DNA from: Aquimarina aggregata
GTDB taxonomy: Bacteria > Bacteroidota > Bacteroidia > Flavobacteriales > Flavobacteriaceae
Length of the DNA stretch: 64,000 nt
Direction of reading: 5' to 3'
NCBI RefSeq assembly: GCF_001632745.1
Contig: NZ_LQRT01000002.1
Coordinates: 620,001 to 684,000, forward strand
Shown here: positions 42,653 through 51,933 of the stretch, in pieces
How positions within the stretch are numbered: position 1 is the first letter of the stretch
Layout of the letters: the number at the start of each line of letters is the position of its first letter
Notes under the pieces: generated by a model
The model's input: only the letters and a program-made list of their open reading frames with translations
Told to the model about the DNA's origin: nothing
The model's database searches: none
Program-made: the position numbers and the translations under genes

Positions 42653-44098
42653 ATGAATCCATTACTATTAACAGACGGTTATAAATTAGGTCATAAAGAA
42701 CAATACCCAGAAGGAACGACAGTCGTATATTCTAACTGGACTCCCAGAAAGAGTAGAGTAGAAGGTATAGATAATGTAGTCTTTTTTGGATTACAATATT
42801 TTATTAAAGAGTATTTAATAAAACGGTTTAATAAAGATTTTTTTAATCAACCAAAAGACATAGTTACCCTAGAATATAAAAAATATGTAGATAACTATTT
42901 AGGTATCGATTACAACATATCACATATAGAAGCATTGCACGACTTAGGCTATTTACCAATTCAAATTAAAGCACTACCCGAGGGAACTGAAGTACCTATT
43001 AGAGTTCCTATGTTTACCCTAGTAAATACTAAACCAGAATTCTTTTGGTTAACAAACTACTTAGAAACATTGCTGTCAAGTGTTATCTGGCAACCCTGTA
43101 CTTCCGCTACTATTGCTAAACAATACCGAAAGATATTAACTCAGTTTGCTTCTCAAACAGATAAAGAAAATTTAGAATTTGTTACTTGGCAAGGTCATGA
43201 CTTCTCTATGAGAGGAATGTCTGGAACCGAATCTGCAATTTTAAGCGGAATGGGGCATGCGTTATCTTTTTCTGGCAGTGATACACTTCCCGTAGCTAAA
43301 GCATTCGAAACTTTTTATAATACAGATGTTACCAAAGAACTAGTGATCGGTAGCGTAAATGCTACAGAGCATAGCGTAATGTGTGCTGGTAGTAAAGATG
43401 ATGAAATAGGCACATTTAGAAGATTATTAGAAACCTACCCAACAGGTATACTATCTATAGTTTCTGACACTTGGGATTTATGGAAGGTACTTACCGAGTA
43501 TTTACCAATATTAAAAGAAGAAATTCTAGAACGTGACGGTAAGTTAGTCATTAGACCTGATTCTGGAGACCCCGTAGATATCATATGCGGATGTGCACAC
43601 GAAAACCCAATAGTATCAAAAGGAGTTATAGAATTATTGTGGGATGAATTTGGCGGCACTATAAATAATCAAGGATACAAAGTTCTAAATCCAAAAATTG
43701 GAGCAATTTATGGTGATAGTATAACAATAGACAGAGCTACGCAAATCTGTGAACGTCTTAAACAAAAAGGGTTCGCTTCTACAAATGTGGTTTTGGGGAT
43801 TGGTAGTTTTACTTACCAATATAATACTCGGGATACTTTTGGATTCGCAATGAAAGCTACTTATGTCGAAGTTAATAATGAAGGTCGCGAAATATTTAAA
43901 GACCCTATAACAGATGATGGTACTAAAAAATCTGCTAAAGGACTAATGCAATTATTCAAAATAGATGGACAAATAACCCTTAAAGATCAAGTGTCTAAAG
44001 CAGAAGAGGATTTAGGATTGTTAAAAACGGTCTTTATAGATGGTAAATTGATTGTAGACGATCATCTAACACAAATAAGAGAACGATTAAAGTGTTAG
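42653..44098 (+). CDS. nadV: nicotinamide phosphoribosyltransferase (NAMPT) family
   Basis: The 481-residue protein is a full-length NAMPT/NadV. It has the N-terminal DGYKLGHKEQYPEGT, the central WQGHDFSMRGMSG block, the catalytic-type histidine in NATEHSVM and RPDSGDPVD near 300. NAMPT makes nicotinamide mononucleotide from nicotinamide and PRPP. In phage NARP1 a homologue (Namat) instead joins nicotinamide to ADP-ribose pyrophosphate, giving NAD+ in one step. The presence of a short synthetase in the same regulon makes the second option worth testing. It is transcribed from its own operator-bearing promoter. The symbol is for the family; the donor substrate is not certain. Confidence 0.9.
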   Translation: MNPLLLTDGYKLGHKEQYPEGTTVVYSNWTPRKSRVEGIDNVVFFGLQYFIKEYLIKRFNKDFFNQPKDIVTLEYKKYVDNYLGIDYNISHIEALHDLGYLPIQIKALPEGTEVPIRVPMFTLVNTKPEFFWLTNYLETLLSSVIWQPCTSATIAKQYRKILTQFASQTDKENLEFVTWQGHDFSMRGMSGTESAILSGMGHALSFSGSDTLPVAKAFETFYNTDVTKELVIGSVNATEHSVMCAGSKDDEIGTFRRLLETYPTGILSIVSDTWDLWKVLTEYLPILKEEILERDGKLVIRPDSGDPVDIICGCAHENPIVSKGVIELLWDEFGGTINNQGYKVLNPKIGAIYGDSITIDRATQICERLKQKGFASTNVVLGIGSFTYQYNTRDTFGFAMKATYVEVNNEGREIFKDPITDDGTKKSAKGLMQLFKIDGQITLKDQVSKAEEDLGLLKTVFIDGKLIVDDHLTQIRERLKC

Positions 44099-44224
44099 AA
44101 TGTTTAGAATTAGTTTATCTATCAGGCAATACTTTCTGTCTATTACTATACTCAGGCTAGCGATTAGTTTTTAATAACATTACCAAATATCATTTCTTTA
44201 TTACAATCGTAAATATTGTCATAT

Positions 44225-45496
44225 ATGAAATCATATTATATACTAATCCTTTTTATATTTTTAGGCAGTTATTGTAATTCTCAAAACCATATAAAAAAAA
44301 CGATATACGCTAAAAAGAATCTTAATGCTAAGGTTATAAAACTCATAAAAGGAAAATGGTTTAATGGTACCTTATTTCAAAATAAAACAGTTTGGCTTCA
44401 GGATGGTCTTATTCGTTTTAAAAGTCCTGATAAAAAGATTGATACCATTATAGATTTAGCTGGAAAATATGTAATTCCTCCGTTTGCAGAAGCCCATAAT
44501 CACAATCTTGAAAGTGCTTATGATTTGAACAAAAGAATCGATTCGTACTTAGATAATGGTGTCTTTTATGTAAAACACCTTTCATCAATAAAAAAAAGAA
44601 TTGCTCCTTTAATGCTTAATTACAATAAGCCAGAGGGAATCGATATAAGTTTAGCTCATGCGCCTTTAACCGCTAGTGGAGGTCATCCAGTTGCTTTAAG
44701 AAAAAAGTACTTGGATAAGGGCTATTTTGAAGGGTTGTTTAATACTATTGAAGATATAGAATTTCATGGTTATGTAAATATTGATAATAAAGCAGATCTA
44801 GAAAATAAATGGGATAGTATTATGTCATTTTTACCAGATTTTATCAAACTAAACCTATTGCATTCTGAAGAATATGAAAAACGAAAAAATGATCCTGCGT
44901 TTTTTGGGAGAAAAGGACTGAACCCCAAGTTAATTATCCCTATTGTTGAAAAAGCACATCATAAAGGTTTACGTGTAAGTGCGCATGTCGAAACAGCTTA
45001 TGATTTTCATGTAGCTGTTAACGCAGGTGTAGATGAAATTGCTCACCTTCCAGAAATAAAAAATGGAAAACCCCTTGATAAAAAAGATGTCATTATAGCC
45101 AAAGAAAAAGGTATTGTAGTAGTAACCACAGTATCATTAGTTACCAAAAGAAAAAAGAGTGCTAATTATAATGATTTGCTAAATAATATTACTGCTAACT
45201 TAAAACTTTTAAAAAATGAAGGGGTAACTTTAGCTTTAGGATCAGATATGTACAATGATAATTCATCAGGAGAATTTCAAATTTTGCACCAATTAAATAT
45301 CTTTAACAATCTAGAACTATTGAAGATGTGGACAGAAAATGCCACAAATACAATTTTTCCATTTCGAAAAATCGGAAAATTAAAGGAAGGATATGAAGCT
45401 AGTTTTTTAGTATTGAATAAGAATCCGATAAAGGATATTTCAAATATTCATCAAAGTATTATTACAAGAGTAAAACAGGGAGTGATTTTAAAATGA
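44225..45496 (+). CDS. exported amidohydrolase-superfamily protein
   Basis: A 423-residue metal-dependent hydrolase with an N-terminal signal sequence (residues 1-19). EAHNHNLES gives the two first metal histidines, a lysine/histidine pair lies in DFIKLNLLHSEE, RVSAHVETAYD and DEIAHLPE give the next histidines, and LALGSDMYND the catalytic aspartate. It is closest to the imidazolonepropionase/prolidase-like amidohydrolases; a periplasmic cyclic amide or dipeptide substrate is plausible. I chose the ATG at 44225 over a TTG nine bases earlier. It lies 44 bases upstream of a LytS/LytTR pair. Confidence 0.82.
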   Translation: MKSYYILILFIFLGSYCNSQNHIKKTIYAKKNLNAKVIKLIKGKWFNGTLFQNKTVWLQDGLIRFKSPDKKIDTIIDLAGKYVIPPFAEAHNHNLESAYDLNKRIDSYLDNGVFYVKHLSSIKKRIAPLMLNYNKPEGIDISLAHAPLTASGGHPVALRKKYLDKGYFEGLFNTIEDIEFHGYVNIDNKADLENKWDSIMSFLPDFIKLNLLHSEEYEKRKNDPAFFGRKGLNPKLIIPIVEKAHHKGLRVSAHVETAYDFHVAVNAGVDEIAHLPEIKNGKPLDKKDVIIAKEKGIVVVTTVSLVTKRKKSANYNDLLNNITANLKLLKNEGVTLALGSDMYNDNSSGEFQILHQLNIFNNLELLKMWTENATNTIFPFRKIGKLKEGYEASFLVLNKNPIKDISNIHQSIITRVKQGVILK

Positions 45497-45540
45497 TGCT
45501 CAGTCAATAATATTAAGCTTTAAATCAAAAGTATAGATGT

Positions 45541-46587
45541 ATGGCATATGGCAAAATAATTAAGCATAGTATTTTTTGGATACTGTTTCTTCTTTTGTGG
45601 AGTATTCATGATTTCAATTACCATGCGGATATATTAGATAATATAGAAACCAATCTATTCGCATTTATTCCTTATGCTATTTTGGTTTACTTTAATCTAT
45701 ATTTTTTGATGCCTAGATTTCTATTAAAAAAAAGAATCATTAGTTATGTGGTTCTTTTGATAATCAGTATTATAAGTGTTACGCTGTTTTCGTCTTATTA
45801 CCTGCATTTTTACTTTAAAAACATCAATGTTTATGTACCTACTTCATTATTTTTTGCAAGCCTTCCTGGGAAAATAGCTTTAATGACCGAAGTGATTTTA
45901 TCCTTATGTTTATCAATGACACTTTTTTTATTAGATGAATGGTACAGAAAGGATCGTTCGATACGAGAAATAGAACAAAAGCAATTAGAAACCGAATTGA
46001 ATTTGTTAAAGCATCAAATCAATCCTCACTTTTTATTTAACTCTCTAAACAGTATTTATATTATGCTCGGAAAGAATTTAGAAAGTGGAAAAACAATGTT
46101 GCTTCAATTTTCTGATATTTTGAGTCATCAATTGTATGAAAATGGCAAAAAAAGTATAGGGCTAGAACGAGAGTTTCAGAATTTAAAAAATTATATAGCT
46201 ATTGAGAGAATACGGCATGAAGATCTGGTTACTGTAGAATGTATTTTACCTGATAGTGAAGAAGAATTAACAATAGCCCCTATGTTGTTATTGCCTCTTG
46301 TTGAAAATGCATTTAAACACGGACAGAGTAGTAAAGGCTATCGTATAAGTGTACAGGCCAACATCGAATTCAAAGATATACTCAATTTTAAAATCGAAAA
46401 TACAGTTTCGAGTAAAAGCTTAGAAAATTCAGACAAAGAGAATAAAGGTATTGGTTTATCAAATGTTAAAAGAAGATTAGAATTAATTTATCCTAACAGA
46501 CATTTAATTAACATCGTCTCTAAAAGCGATAAATTTACAGTAAATTTAAAAATACAACTCAATGAAAATGAAATGTTTAATAGTTGA
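45541..46587 (+). CDS. LytS-type sensor histidine kinase
   Basis: A 348-residue membrane kinase: four hydrophobic segments in residues 10-135, then the His_kinase domain with the phospho-acceptor block HQINPHFLFNSLNSIY, and an ATPase with VENAFKHG and GIGLSNVKRRL. It lacks an extracellular sensor domain, so it senses within the membrane or through a partner. It overlaps the LytTR regulator gene by 26 bases, its obvious partner. Confidence 0.92.
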   Translation: MAYGKIIKHSIFWILFLLLWSIHDFNYHADILDNIETNLFAFIPYAILVYFNLYFLMPRFLLKKRIISYVVLLIISIISVTLFSSYYLHFYFKNINVYVPTSLFFASLPGKIALMTEVILSLCLSMTLFLLDEWYRKDRSIREIEQKQLETELNLLKHQINPHFLFNSLNSIYIMLGKNLESGKTMLLQFSDILSHQLYENGKKSIGLEREFQNLKNYIAIERIRHEDLVTVECILPDSEEELTIAPMLLLPLVENAFKHGQSSKGYRISVQANIEFKDILNFKIENTVSSKSLENSDKENKGIGLSNVKRRLELIYPNRHLINIVSKSDKFTVNLKIQLNENEMFNS

Positions 46588-47269
46588 TGACGAGCCATTA
46601 GCAAGAAATGGTCTAGAGGATTTTATACAGCAAACTCCATTTTTGGAGCATGTTAAGTCTTTTTCTTCAGCTATTGAAGCATTAGAGTACGTAAAGCAAC
46701 ATATTATAGACATTTTATTTTTGGATATTCAGATGCCGGATATGACTGGTATCGAGTTTATGAAAGCTCTTTCAAATCCACCACAAGTAATATTTACTAC
46801 AGCGCATCGCGAATTTGCTTTAGATGGATTCGAACTAAATGCAGTTGACTTTTTATTAAAACCATTTTCATACAGTCGATTTCTAAAAGCAGTAGATAAA
46901 ACAATTGCCATTGATCACAGAAAAACAGAAAAAGAAGAAATTAAAAACCACATTTTTATCAAATGTGATGGGATGATTATCAAAGTTTTGATTAATGATA
47001 TCACTTTTATAGAAACCGCAAAAGATTACATAAAAATTCATACAAAAGATAGTACATATCTTACTTTAGTATCATTAAAACAGATAGAAAAAGAATTACC
47101 GAAGGAAAAATTTATACGAGTTCACCGATACTATTTGGTAGCATATAATCACATCACTAAACTAGAAGGGAATCTTATTTATTTAGGTAAAAATAAAATC
47201 AAAATAAGCAGAACCCTTAGAAGTCAAGTTTATGAAGCTATTATTGGCAATAAACTCATAGAACGATGA
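46562..47269 (+). CDS. LytTR-family response regulator
   Basis: The 235-residue regulator has a receiver domain with acidic pair DDEP, phospho-acceptor aspartate in FLDIQMPD, and Thr/Lys in TTAHRE and LLKPFS. A LytTR DNA-binding domain follows (FIETAKDYIKIHT ... FIRVHRYYLVAY). It is the partner of the overlapping kinase gene. Targets are unknown. Confidence 0.93.
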   Translation: MKMKCLIVDDEPLARNGLEDFIQQTPFLEHVKSFSSAIEALEYVKQHIIDILFLDIQMPDMTGIEFMKALSNPPQVIFTTAHREFALDGFELNAVDFLLKPFSYSRFLKAVDKTIAIDHRKTEKEEIKNHIFIKCDGMIIKVLINDITFIETAKDYIKIHTKDSTYLTLVSLKQIEKELPKEKFIRVHRYYLVAYNHITKLEGNLIYLGKNKIKISRTLRSQVYEAIIGNKLIER

Positions 47270-47320
47270 TAATGTTATTAGATTAAAAATTAGTGTATGT
47301 GTTAGAAATAAGACAATAGT

Positions 47321-48049
47321 TTAATTGTTTTTTCTAACTTCTTGACCTCTTATTGGTTCATCTCTTTCTATAAGTATATCATTTTTATAATAATTCAAAA
47401 ATTGTGCAGGAAGTCCTAATCCACCTAATCTACCAGATGTCCCTTGTAATTGATAATGTAGATGAGGCGTATCAGAAGCACCACTATTTCCTGCTTTACC
47501 CACTTCTTGCCCTTTAACAACTGTGTCTCCTACAGAAACTATAATTGACCCTTTTTTTAAGTGAGCCAGTATTGAAGTTTCACCGTTTAAATGATCTATT
47601 ATAATGTAATTACCACCAGGCTGATCCCTATTTATAGTACCTGGTTGGTTATCATCAATGTTGTTAACTACTTCTATAATTTTACCATTCCCTGGGGCAT
47701 TTAAACGTTTTCCAAAACAATAATGATTTTCATTTTTTCTCCAATTTCCTGAAAAATGTATCTTTCTTATTGCACCATTACTTAATACGGTATCTACTAC
47801 GATAAGAAAATCAATAGCATACCGTTCTCCTCCGCCACGACTAGTAAAATGATGTGCACCTTCTTCATGCGTTTTTCCTCCATTGACTACATACCATTCC
47901 TCATCAAACGGTAATTCTAAACTTGTAACAGTTTGATAATTTAGATAAATATCTTCATCTAGTTTTCCTTCATCTCCTATTAAAGCATCTGTACAAGATG
48001 TAATTATTAAAATGAATACAAAATATATCACTAATGTTAGAAGTCTCAT
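47321..48049 (-). CDS. M23-family peptidase, lipoprotein
   Basis: A 242-residue lipoprotein (lipobox IITSC near residue 19) with an M23/LytM-like domain. HHFTSRGGGERYAIDF resembles the first zinc site (Hx(n)D) and the distal HLHYQL holds the paired histidines. M23 members cut peptidoglycan cross-links, or serve as non-catalytic activators. It lies three bases downstream of the unknown barrel-like gene on the same strand. Confidence 0.85.
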   Translation of the reverse strand: MRLLTLVIYFVFILIITSCTDALIGDEGKLDEDIYLNYQTVTSLELPFDEEWYVVNGGKTHEEGAHHFTSRGGGERYAIDFLIVVDTVLSNGAIRKIHFSGNWRKNENHYCFGKRLNAPGNGKIIEVVNNIDDNQPGTINRDQPGGNYIIIDHLNGETSILAHLKKGSIIVSVGDTVVKGQEVGKAGNSGASDTPHLHYQLQGTSGRLGGLGLPAQFLNYYKNDILIERDEPIRGQEVRKNN

Positions 48050-48052
48050 AAT

Positions 48053-48766
48053 TTAAAATTTAAAGTTAATACCCAAATTAATCTGATGTTGTAATTCTCT
48101 ATATGCATTAGAAATTTGAAGCCTGTCATAGTTAAAATTATAGTTCACTTTGAAATCTAAATGCTTTGAAATCCTGTATTTGTATTCGGTAGACCATAAC
48201 ACACTTTGGTATCGGTTTATAGTATAAAGGTTTTCTTCAAAAGTTGAAGTTCTCCACATGATAAAAGGTAATGTTAGTTTAGAGGATAATGAATGTGTAT
48301 CATTTATCAGATAGGTAAATCGACCTGCTATTCCAAGTTTTTGTTGAAAATCATATTGTTTCCAATCAAAATAAGAAGAAACATTTGTTTGGGTTTGTAA
48401 GCCTACATGAATTTTGAGTTTGTCGCTTTTATGGATTTGTTTTAATGAGGAAAAATTCAATACAATTTTCGAATATTCGGGGTTAGGCTCCGCAATAATA
48501 TTAGTTTCTAATGCTGAACTCAAATAATTCAACTGCACTTCAAACAGTTTTTCTCTTTTAGTGATACGGGTATATCCAAATTGATAGCTTAGTGCATTAT
48601 AATCATAGCGTCTAACAGGAGCAAATATTAGATTTTTCAAAGCCCCCGAATTATAACCTATAAAAAACTCAAAGTTATTTTTTTTAGCATTGATTTTTGT
48701 TTGGGCAAATACAGTAGTATAAGAAAGTATAAAAACTGATATTAAAAAAAACAGTTTTGTTTTCAT
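48053..48766 (-). CDS. outer-membrane beta-barrel-like protein, unknown
   Basis: A 237-residue protein with a signal peptide (cleaved after AQ, residue 22). About ten amphipathic strands follow, ending with a typical outer-membrane C-terminal phenylalanine (LGINFKF). No family is recognised. It is cotranscribed with the M23 peptidase gene (three-base gap), so a role in envelope maintenance is possible. Confidence 0.65.
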   Translation of the reverse strand: MKTKLFFLISVFILSYTTVFAQTKINAKKNNFEFFIGYNSGALKNLIFAPVRRYDYNALSYQFGYTRITKREKLFEVQLNYLSSALETNIIAEPNPEYSKIVLNFSSLKQIHKSDKLKIHVGLQTQTNVSSYFDWKQYDFQQKLGIAGRFTYLINDTHSLSSKLTLPFIMWRTSTFEENLYTINRYQSVLWSTEYKYRISKHLDFKVNYNFNYDRLQISNAYRELQHQINLGINFKF

Positions 48767-48851
48767 AGAAAGTAACTTAAGTAAAAGAAAATTGTAAAAA
48801 CTATAGGGAATTTATCTATGGTTTTTTAATAAAGCCTATTGTTGTTAATCG

Positions 48852-49727
48852 TTATTTCATCCCAAATAAATCTGTAAAGATTGGGATTATAGTATCCCCG
48901 CTGGTTGTTTGATCATGATTTCCATTTCCTTCGATAATCCTAATTTTTTTTGACTCCATAAATTCAATTTCTGCTGGTGTAAGGCGACCAACGACTTCGT
49001 CTGTTTTTCCATAAACATATGTAATTTTGGATAAGTCATTATAATCTTTAAATAGTTCTGTGTATCTATACATAGTAAATCCTGCAATTATTCTGGCAGT
49101 ATTTCGTTCGATAACGTTTTCCTCTGGATTTGGAGAGACCACAGGATTGATTCCGTTTTCAAAAAAACCAAACCTTCCTTCACTTAGTCCTTGCCAAATA
49201 ATATCATCTATATCTAATCTATTTGCCACAATTAGATATTTATCTGCTACATCTATTCCTTTTTTAGCAATAAGACCTTGAGTTACTAAACCACCAAATG
49301 AGCTTCCAAAAACATAAACTGTTCTACCATCATCTTTAAAGTATTTAATAACTTTATAAAGCATTTCTATACTTTGTGTATTCATACTGATGGCCTGATC
49401 TAACGTTATATCACTACGATTAATTAAATCTGGATTTATGGTTTGCGCTTGATGCACATTTACTGCTAAAAACCCTGTATCGCCCAAAATTGAAATAATA
49501 TCTTCAACATCATCTCTATGCAGCTCATCGTCTGCGCCAGCTTGCGCATTAACGATTACTATAGGTGCATCTTGATCTCCTTCGAAAACAATTAAATCTT
49601 TAATTTCTTGTGATATTCCTACATTTGACTCTAAGCTATTAGGTTTTTCATCATCGTTAGCACAAGAACTTATAAAGATTGTTGTACATACTACTAGAAT
49701 TAATTTTACTTTTTTTATCATTACCAT
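48852..49727 (-). CDS. alpha/beta-hydrolase-like lipoprotein
   Basis: A 291-residue lipoprotein (lipobox FISSC) with an alpha/beta-hydrolase core. The nucleophile is in VFGSSFGG (GxSxG), an acid in TYVYGKTDE and a late histidine in EGNGNHDQT, so the catalytic triad is complete. Two in-frame ATGs, at 49727 and 49721, fit equally well. The substrate is unknown. Confidence 0.8.
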   Translation of the reverse strand: MVMIKKVKLILVVCTTIFISSCANDDEKPNSLESNVGISQEIKDLIVFEGDQDAPIVIVNAQAGADDELHRDDVEDIISILGDTGFLAVNVHQAQTINPDLINRSDITLDQAISMNTQSIEMLYKVIKYFKDDGRTVYVFGSSFGGLVTQGLIAKKGIDVADKYLIVANRLDIDDIIWQGLSEGRFGFFENGINPVVSPNPEENVIERNTARIIAGFTMYRYTELFKDYNDLSKITYVYGKTDEVVGRLTPAEIEFMESKKIRIIEGNGNHDQTTSGDTIIPIFTDLFGMK

Positions 49728-49923
49728 CTCGTTTTTTTAAATTATCTCTTGACAACATTAGCGTGAGCTTTTTATTTGTTGAGAGTAAAATCTGAAAACA
49801 AAACAATGCAAATAAATGTTTGTAAAAATAATAACTTGATAAGCGTTGCATAATCAGTGACGAACGTTCAAAAACAGTATAACATATATAAATTATGCTT
49901 TCCTTTGCTTAAAATTCTCAAAA

Positions 49924-50949
49924 ATGAATAGACCGAATACAGTATTAATTGTTGCAAGACATCTATTGTTCTGGCTATTCAATTATGCGTTAATTGCCTT
50001 TGGAATGGAGCTTGATTGGAATGGTTTTATATCTCCTTTTGGTAGTTTAGCTTATGCCTATGCCTATGGACTTTTTTTTAATGCCGTATTATTTTACACA
50101 CAAGTCTTTTGGTTAGTCCCAAAACTATATATACAAAATAAAAAACTGAAATTTTATGTAATTTCTTTTACCATAATCATTGTAATTTCTGTAATCGAGG
50201 CCCATTTTGATTCTATCCTTCAAGGTATTTACAAAATCTATATAGAAGATGCGTTTGTGGGAAGTCTTATTGGAAACACAGCAATTAATTTATTATATAG
50301 TATCGTTGGGTTCTACTACATTTTTAAATTAGAACACAAAAAATCAGAAAAAGCAAAACAGAAACTTTTAGAAGAAACCTATAAAACAGAATTAAAATAC
50401 TTGAAAGCTCAATTAAATCCTCACTTTTTATTTAATGGAATTAATAGTGTTTATCATTTAATTGGTAAAAACGACGACTTGGCTAAACAAACATTGCTTC
50501 AGTTTTCGGGTTTGCTTCGCTATCAATTATATGAAAGTAATGCTCATATTTTATTGGAAAAAGAACTGGATTATGTATTAAAATACATTAAAATTGAAGA
50601 AACTCGTAAAGGCTCGGATCTTCAATTAAATTATGATATTAAATCAGAGGATTCCACATTAAAAATAGCACCCTTGCTATTGATTCCTTTTATAGAAAAT
50701 GCCTTTAAACATTGTAGTAATCACATTGACAATACCACCAATACAATTAAAATAAAAATTGAGGAAAAAGGAGGGGAGCTTAATCTAAATGTTATAAATA
50801 GCCATGATCAAATCAATAAAAATAGTGCCGGAGGGATTGGGTTAGTTAATGTACAAAAGCGATTATCGTTATTATATCCCAATACACATCAACTAAAAAT
50901 CAATAAAGACAACACTAATCATAGTGTAGAGTTATCTATTAATTTGTAA
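49924..50949 (+). CDS. LytS-type sensor histidine kinase
   Basis: A 341-residue kinase with four hydrophobic segments (residues 10-140) and the His_kinase block QLNPHFLFNGINSVYHLIGK, then IPFIENAFKHC and GIGLVNVQKRLSL. It is a paralogue of the kinase at 45541. The partner regulator gene follows after nine bases. Confidence 0.92.
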   Translation: MNRPNTVLIVARHLLFWLFNYALIAFGMELDWNGFISPFGSLAYAYAYGLFFNAVLFYTQVFWLVPKLYIQNKKLKFYVISFTIIIVISVIEAHFDSILQGIYKIYIEDAFVGSLIGNTAINLLYSIVGFYYIFKLEHKKSEKAKQKLLEETYKTELKYLKAQLNPHFLFNGINSVYHLIGKNDDLAKQTLLQFSGLLRYQLYESNAHILLEKELDYVLKYIKIEETRKGSDLQLNYDIKSEDSTLKIAPLLLIPFIENAFKHCSNHIDNTTNTIKIKIEEKGGELNLNVINSHDQINKNSAGGIGLVNVQKRLSLLYPNTHQLKINKDNTNHSVELSINL

Positions 50950-50958
50950 TACACTAAA

Positions 50959-51633
50959 ATGAAACGAATTAACTGTTTAATTATTGATGATGAACCTATA
51001 GCCAGAGAGGCTATTGCCGAATATTGCAAAGAGATTTCGTTCTTAAATGTGATTGCACTATGTAAAAATGTGCTACAGGCTAATCATTATCTAGAAAATA
51101 ATCAAATCGATTTACTTTTTTTGGATATTAATATGCCTATAGTATCGGGTATTGAATGGTTAAAGGGTTTAAAAAATTCTCCTACTGTAATTATGACCAC
51201 TGCTTATGAAGAGTACGCCTTAGAAAGTTTTACTTATAATGTTTTGGATTATCTAGTAAAGCCCATATCATTCGAGCGATTTTTGCAGTCTGTTAATAAA
51301 ATCAGTAACTATTACATTCATACACCCGAACATGAAGTATTGTTTGTGAAAAGTGATAAACAACTAAAAAAAATTCAGATAAATGATATCTTATTCGCAG
51401 AAGCAATGCAGAATTATATTAAAATAGTAACGATAACTGAAACTATAGTGACACATATGTCTTTAAAAAGTTTTAAAGATCAATTACCAGATAATGATTT
51501 TATACAAACTCATAAATCGTATATAGTATCAAAATTTAAGGTAGATACAATAATAGAAAACCAAATTATTATAAGAGCGTATAAAATTCCTATAAGTGTT
51601 CGACTGAAAAAAGTAGTTTTAAATAGTTTTTAA
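50959..51633 (+). CDS. LytTR-family response regulator
   Basis: The 224-residue regulator has receiver motifs DDEP, FLDINMP and a TTAYEE/VKPISF pair, followed by a LytTR domain (ILFAEAMQNYIKIVT ... FIQTHKSYIVSKFKV). It is a paralogue of the regulator at 46562 and the partner of the adjacent kinase. Confidence 0.93.
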   Translation: MKRINCLIIDDEPIAREAIAEYCKEISFLNVIALCKNVLQANHYLENNQIDLLFLDINMPIVSGIEWLKGLKNSPTVIMTTAYEEYALESFTYNVLDYLVKPISFERFLQSVNKISNYYIHTPEHEVLFVKSDKQLKKIQINDILFAEAMQNYIKIVTITETIVTHMSLKSFKDQLPDNDFIQTHKSYIVSKFKVDTIIENQIIIRAYKIPISVRLKKVVLNSF

Positions 51634-51933
51634 ATTCAATTTCATAAAACAGTAAAATACCTTAAGTAAGAAAGTAATTCTTAAGTCAATAACATTTAGT
51701 GAATAGTTGGATTGAACTGGTTTATATCTCAATATTTCTTTGTCCGGAGTTTTCAGTTATTCTACTTTGATGAAACTCAGAAAGAAAAGCTTATAAATGT
51801 CGTTAAAAGTCTAAAATTGATAGATTTATATCAATAATTAATCTAAATGTTTTCAAGAATCTAGGTTTTATTGTTTTTTTAGCAACATTAGACTTATTGT
51901 TAAGTTATTTAGTATAATTAACTTCTATTAAAA
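51634..51933. other. intergenic region after the second two-component pair
   Basis: 300 bases without a supported gene. CTTAAG occurs twice near 51661 and 51679 and may form a short, weak stem; no T run follows. The 3' end probably carries the promoter of the membrane AraC gene. Confidence 0.4.

Noticed and set aside
36372-44098. Prophage origin of the NAD/ADP-ribose operon
   Set aside because: No phage structural, replication or integrase genes are nearby, and the codon and base use look like those of the neighbours; the phage link is by homology of two enzymes only.
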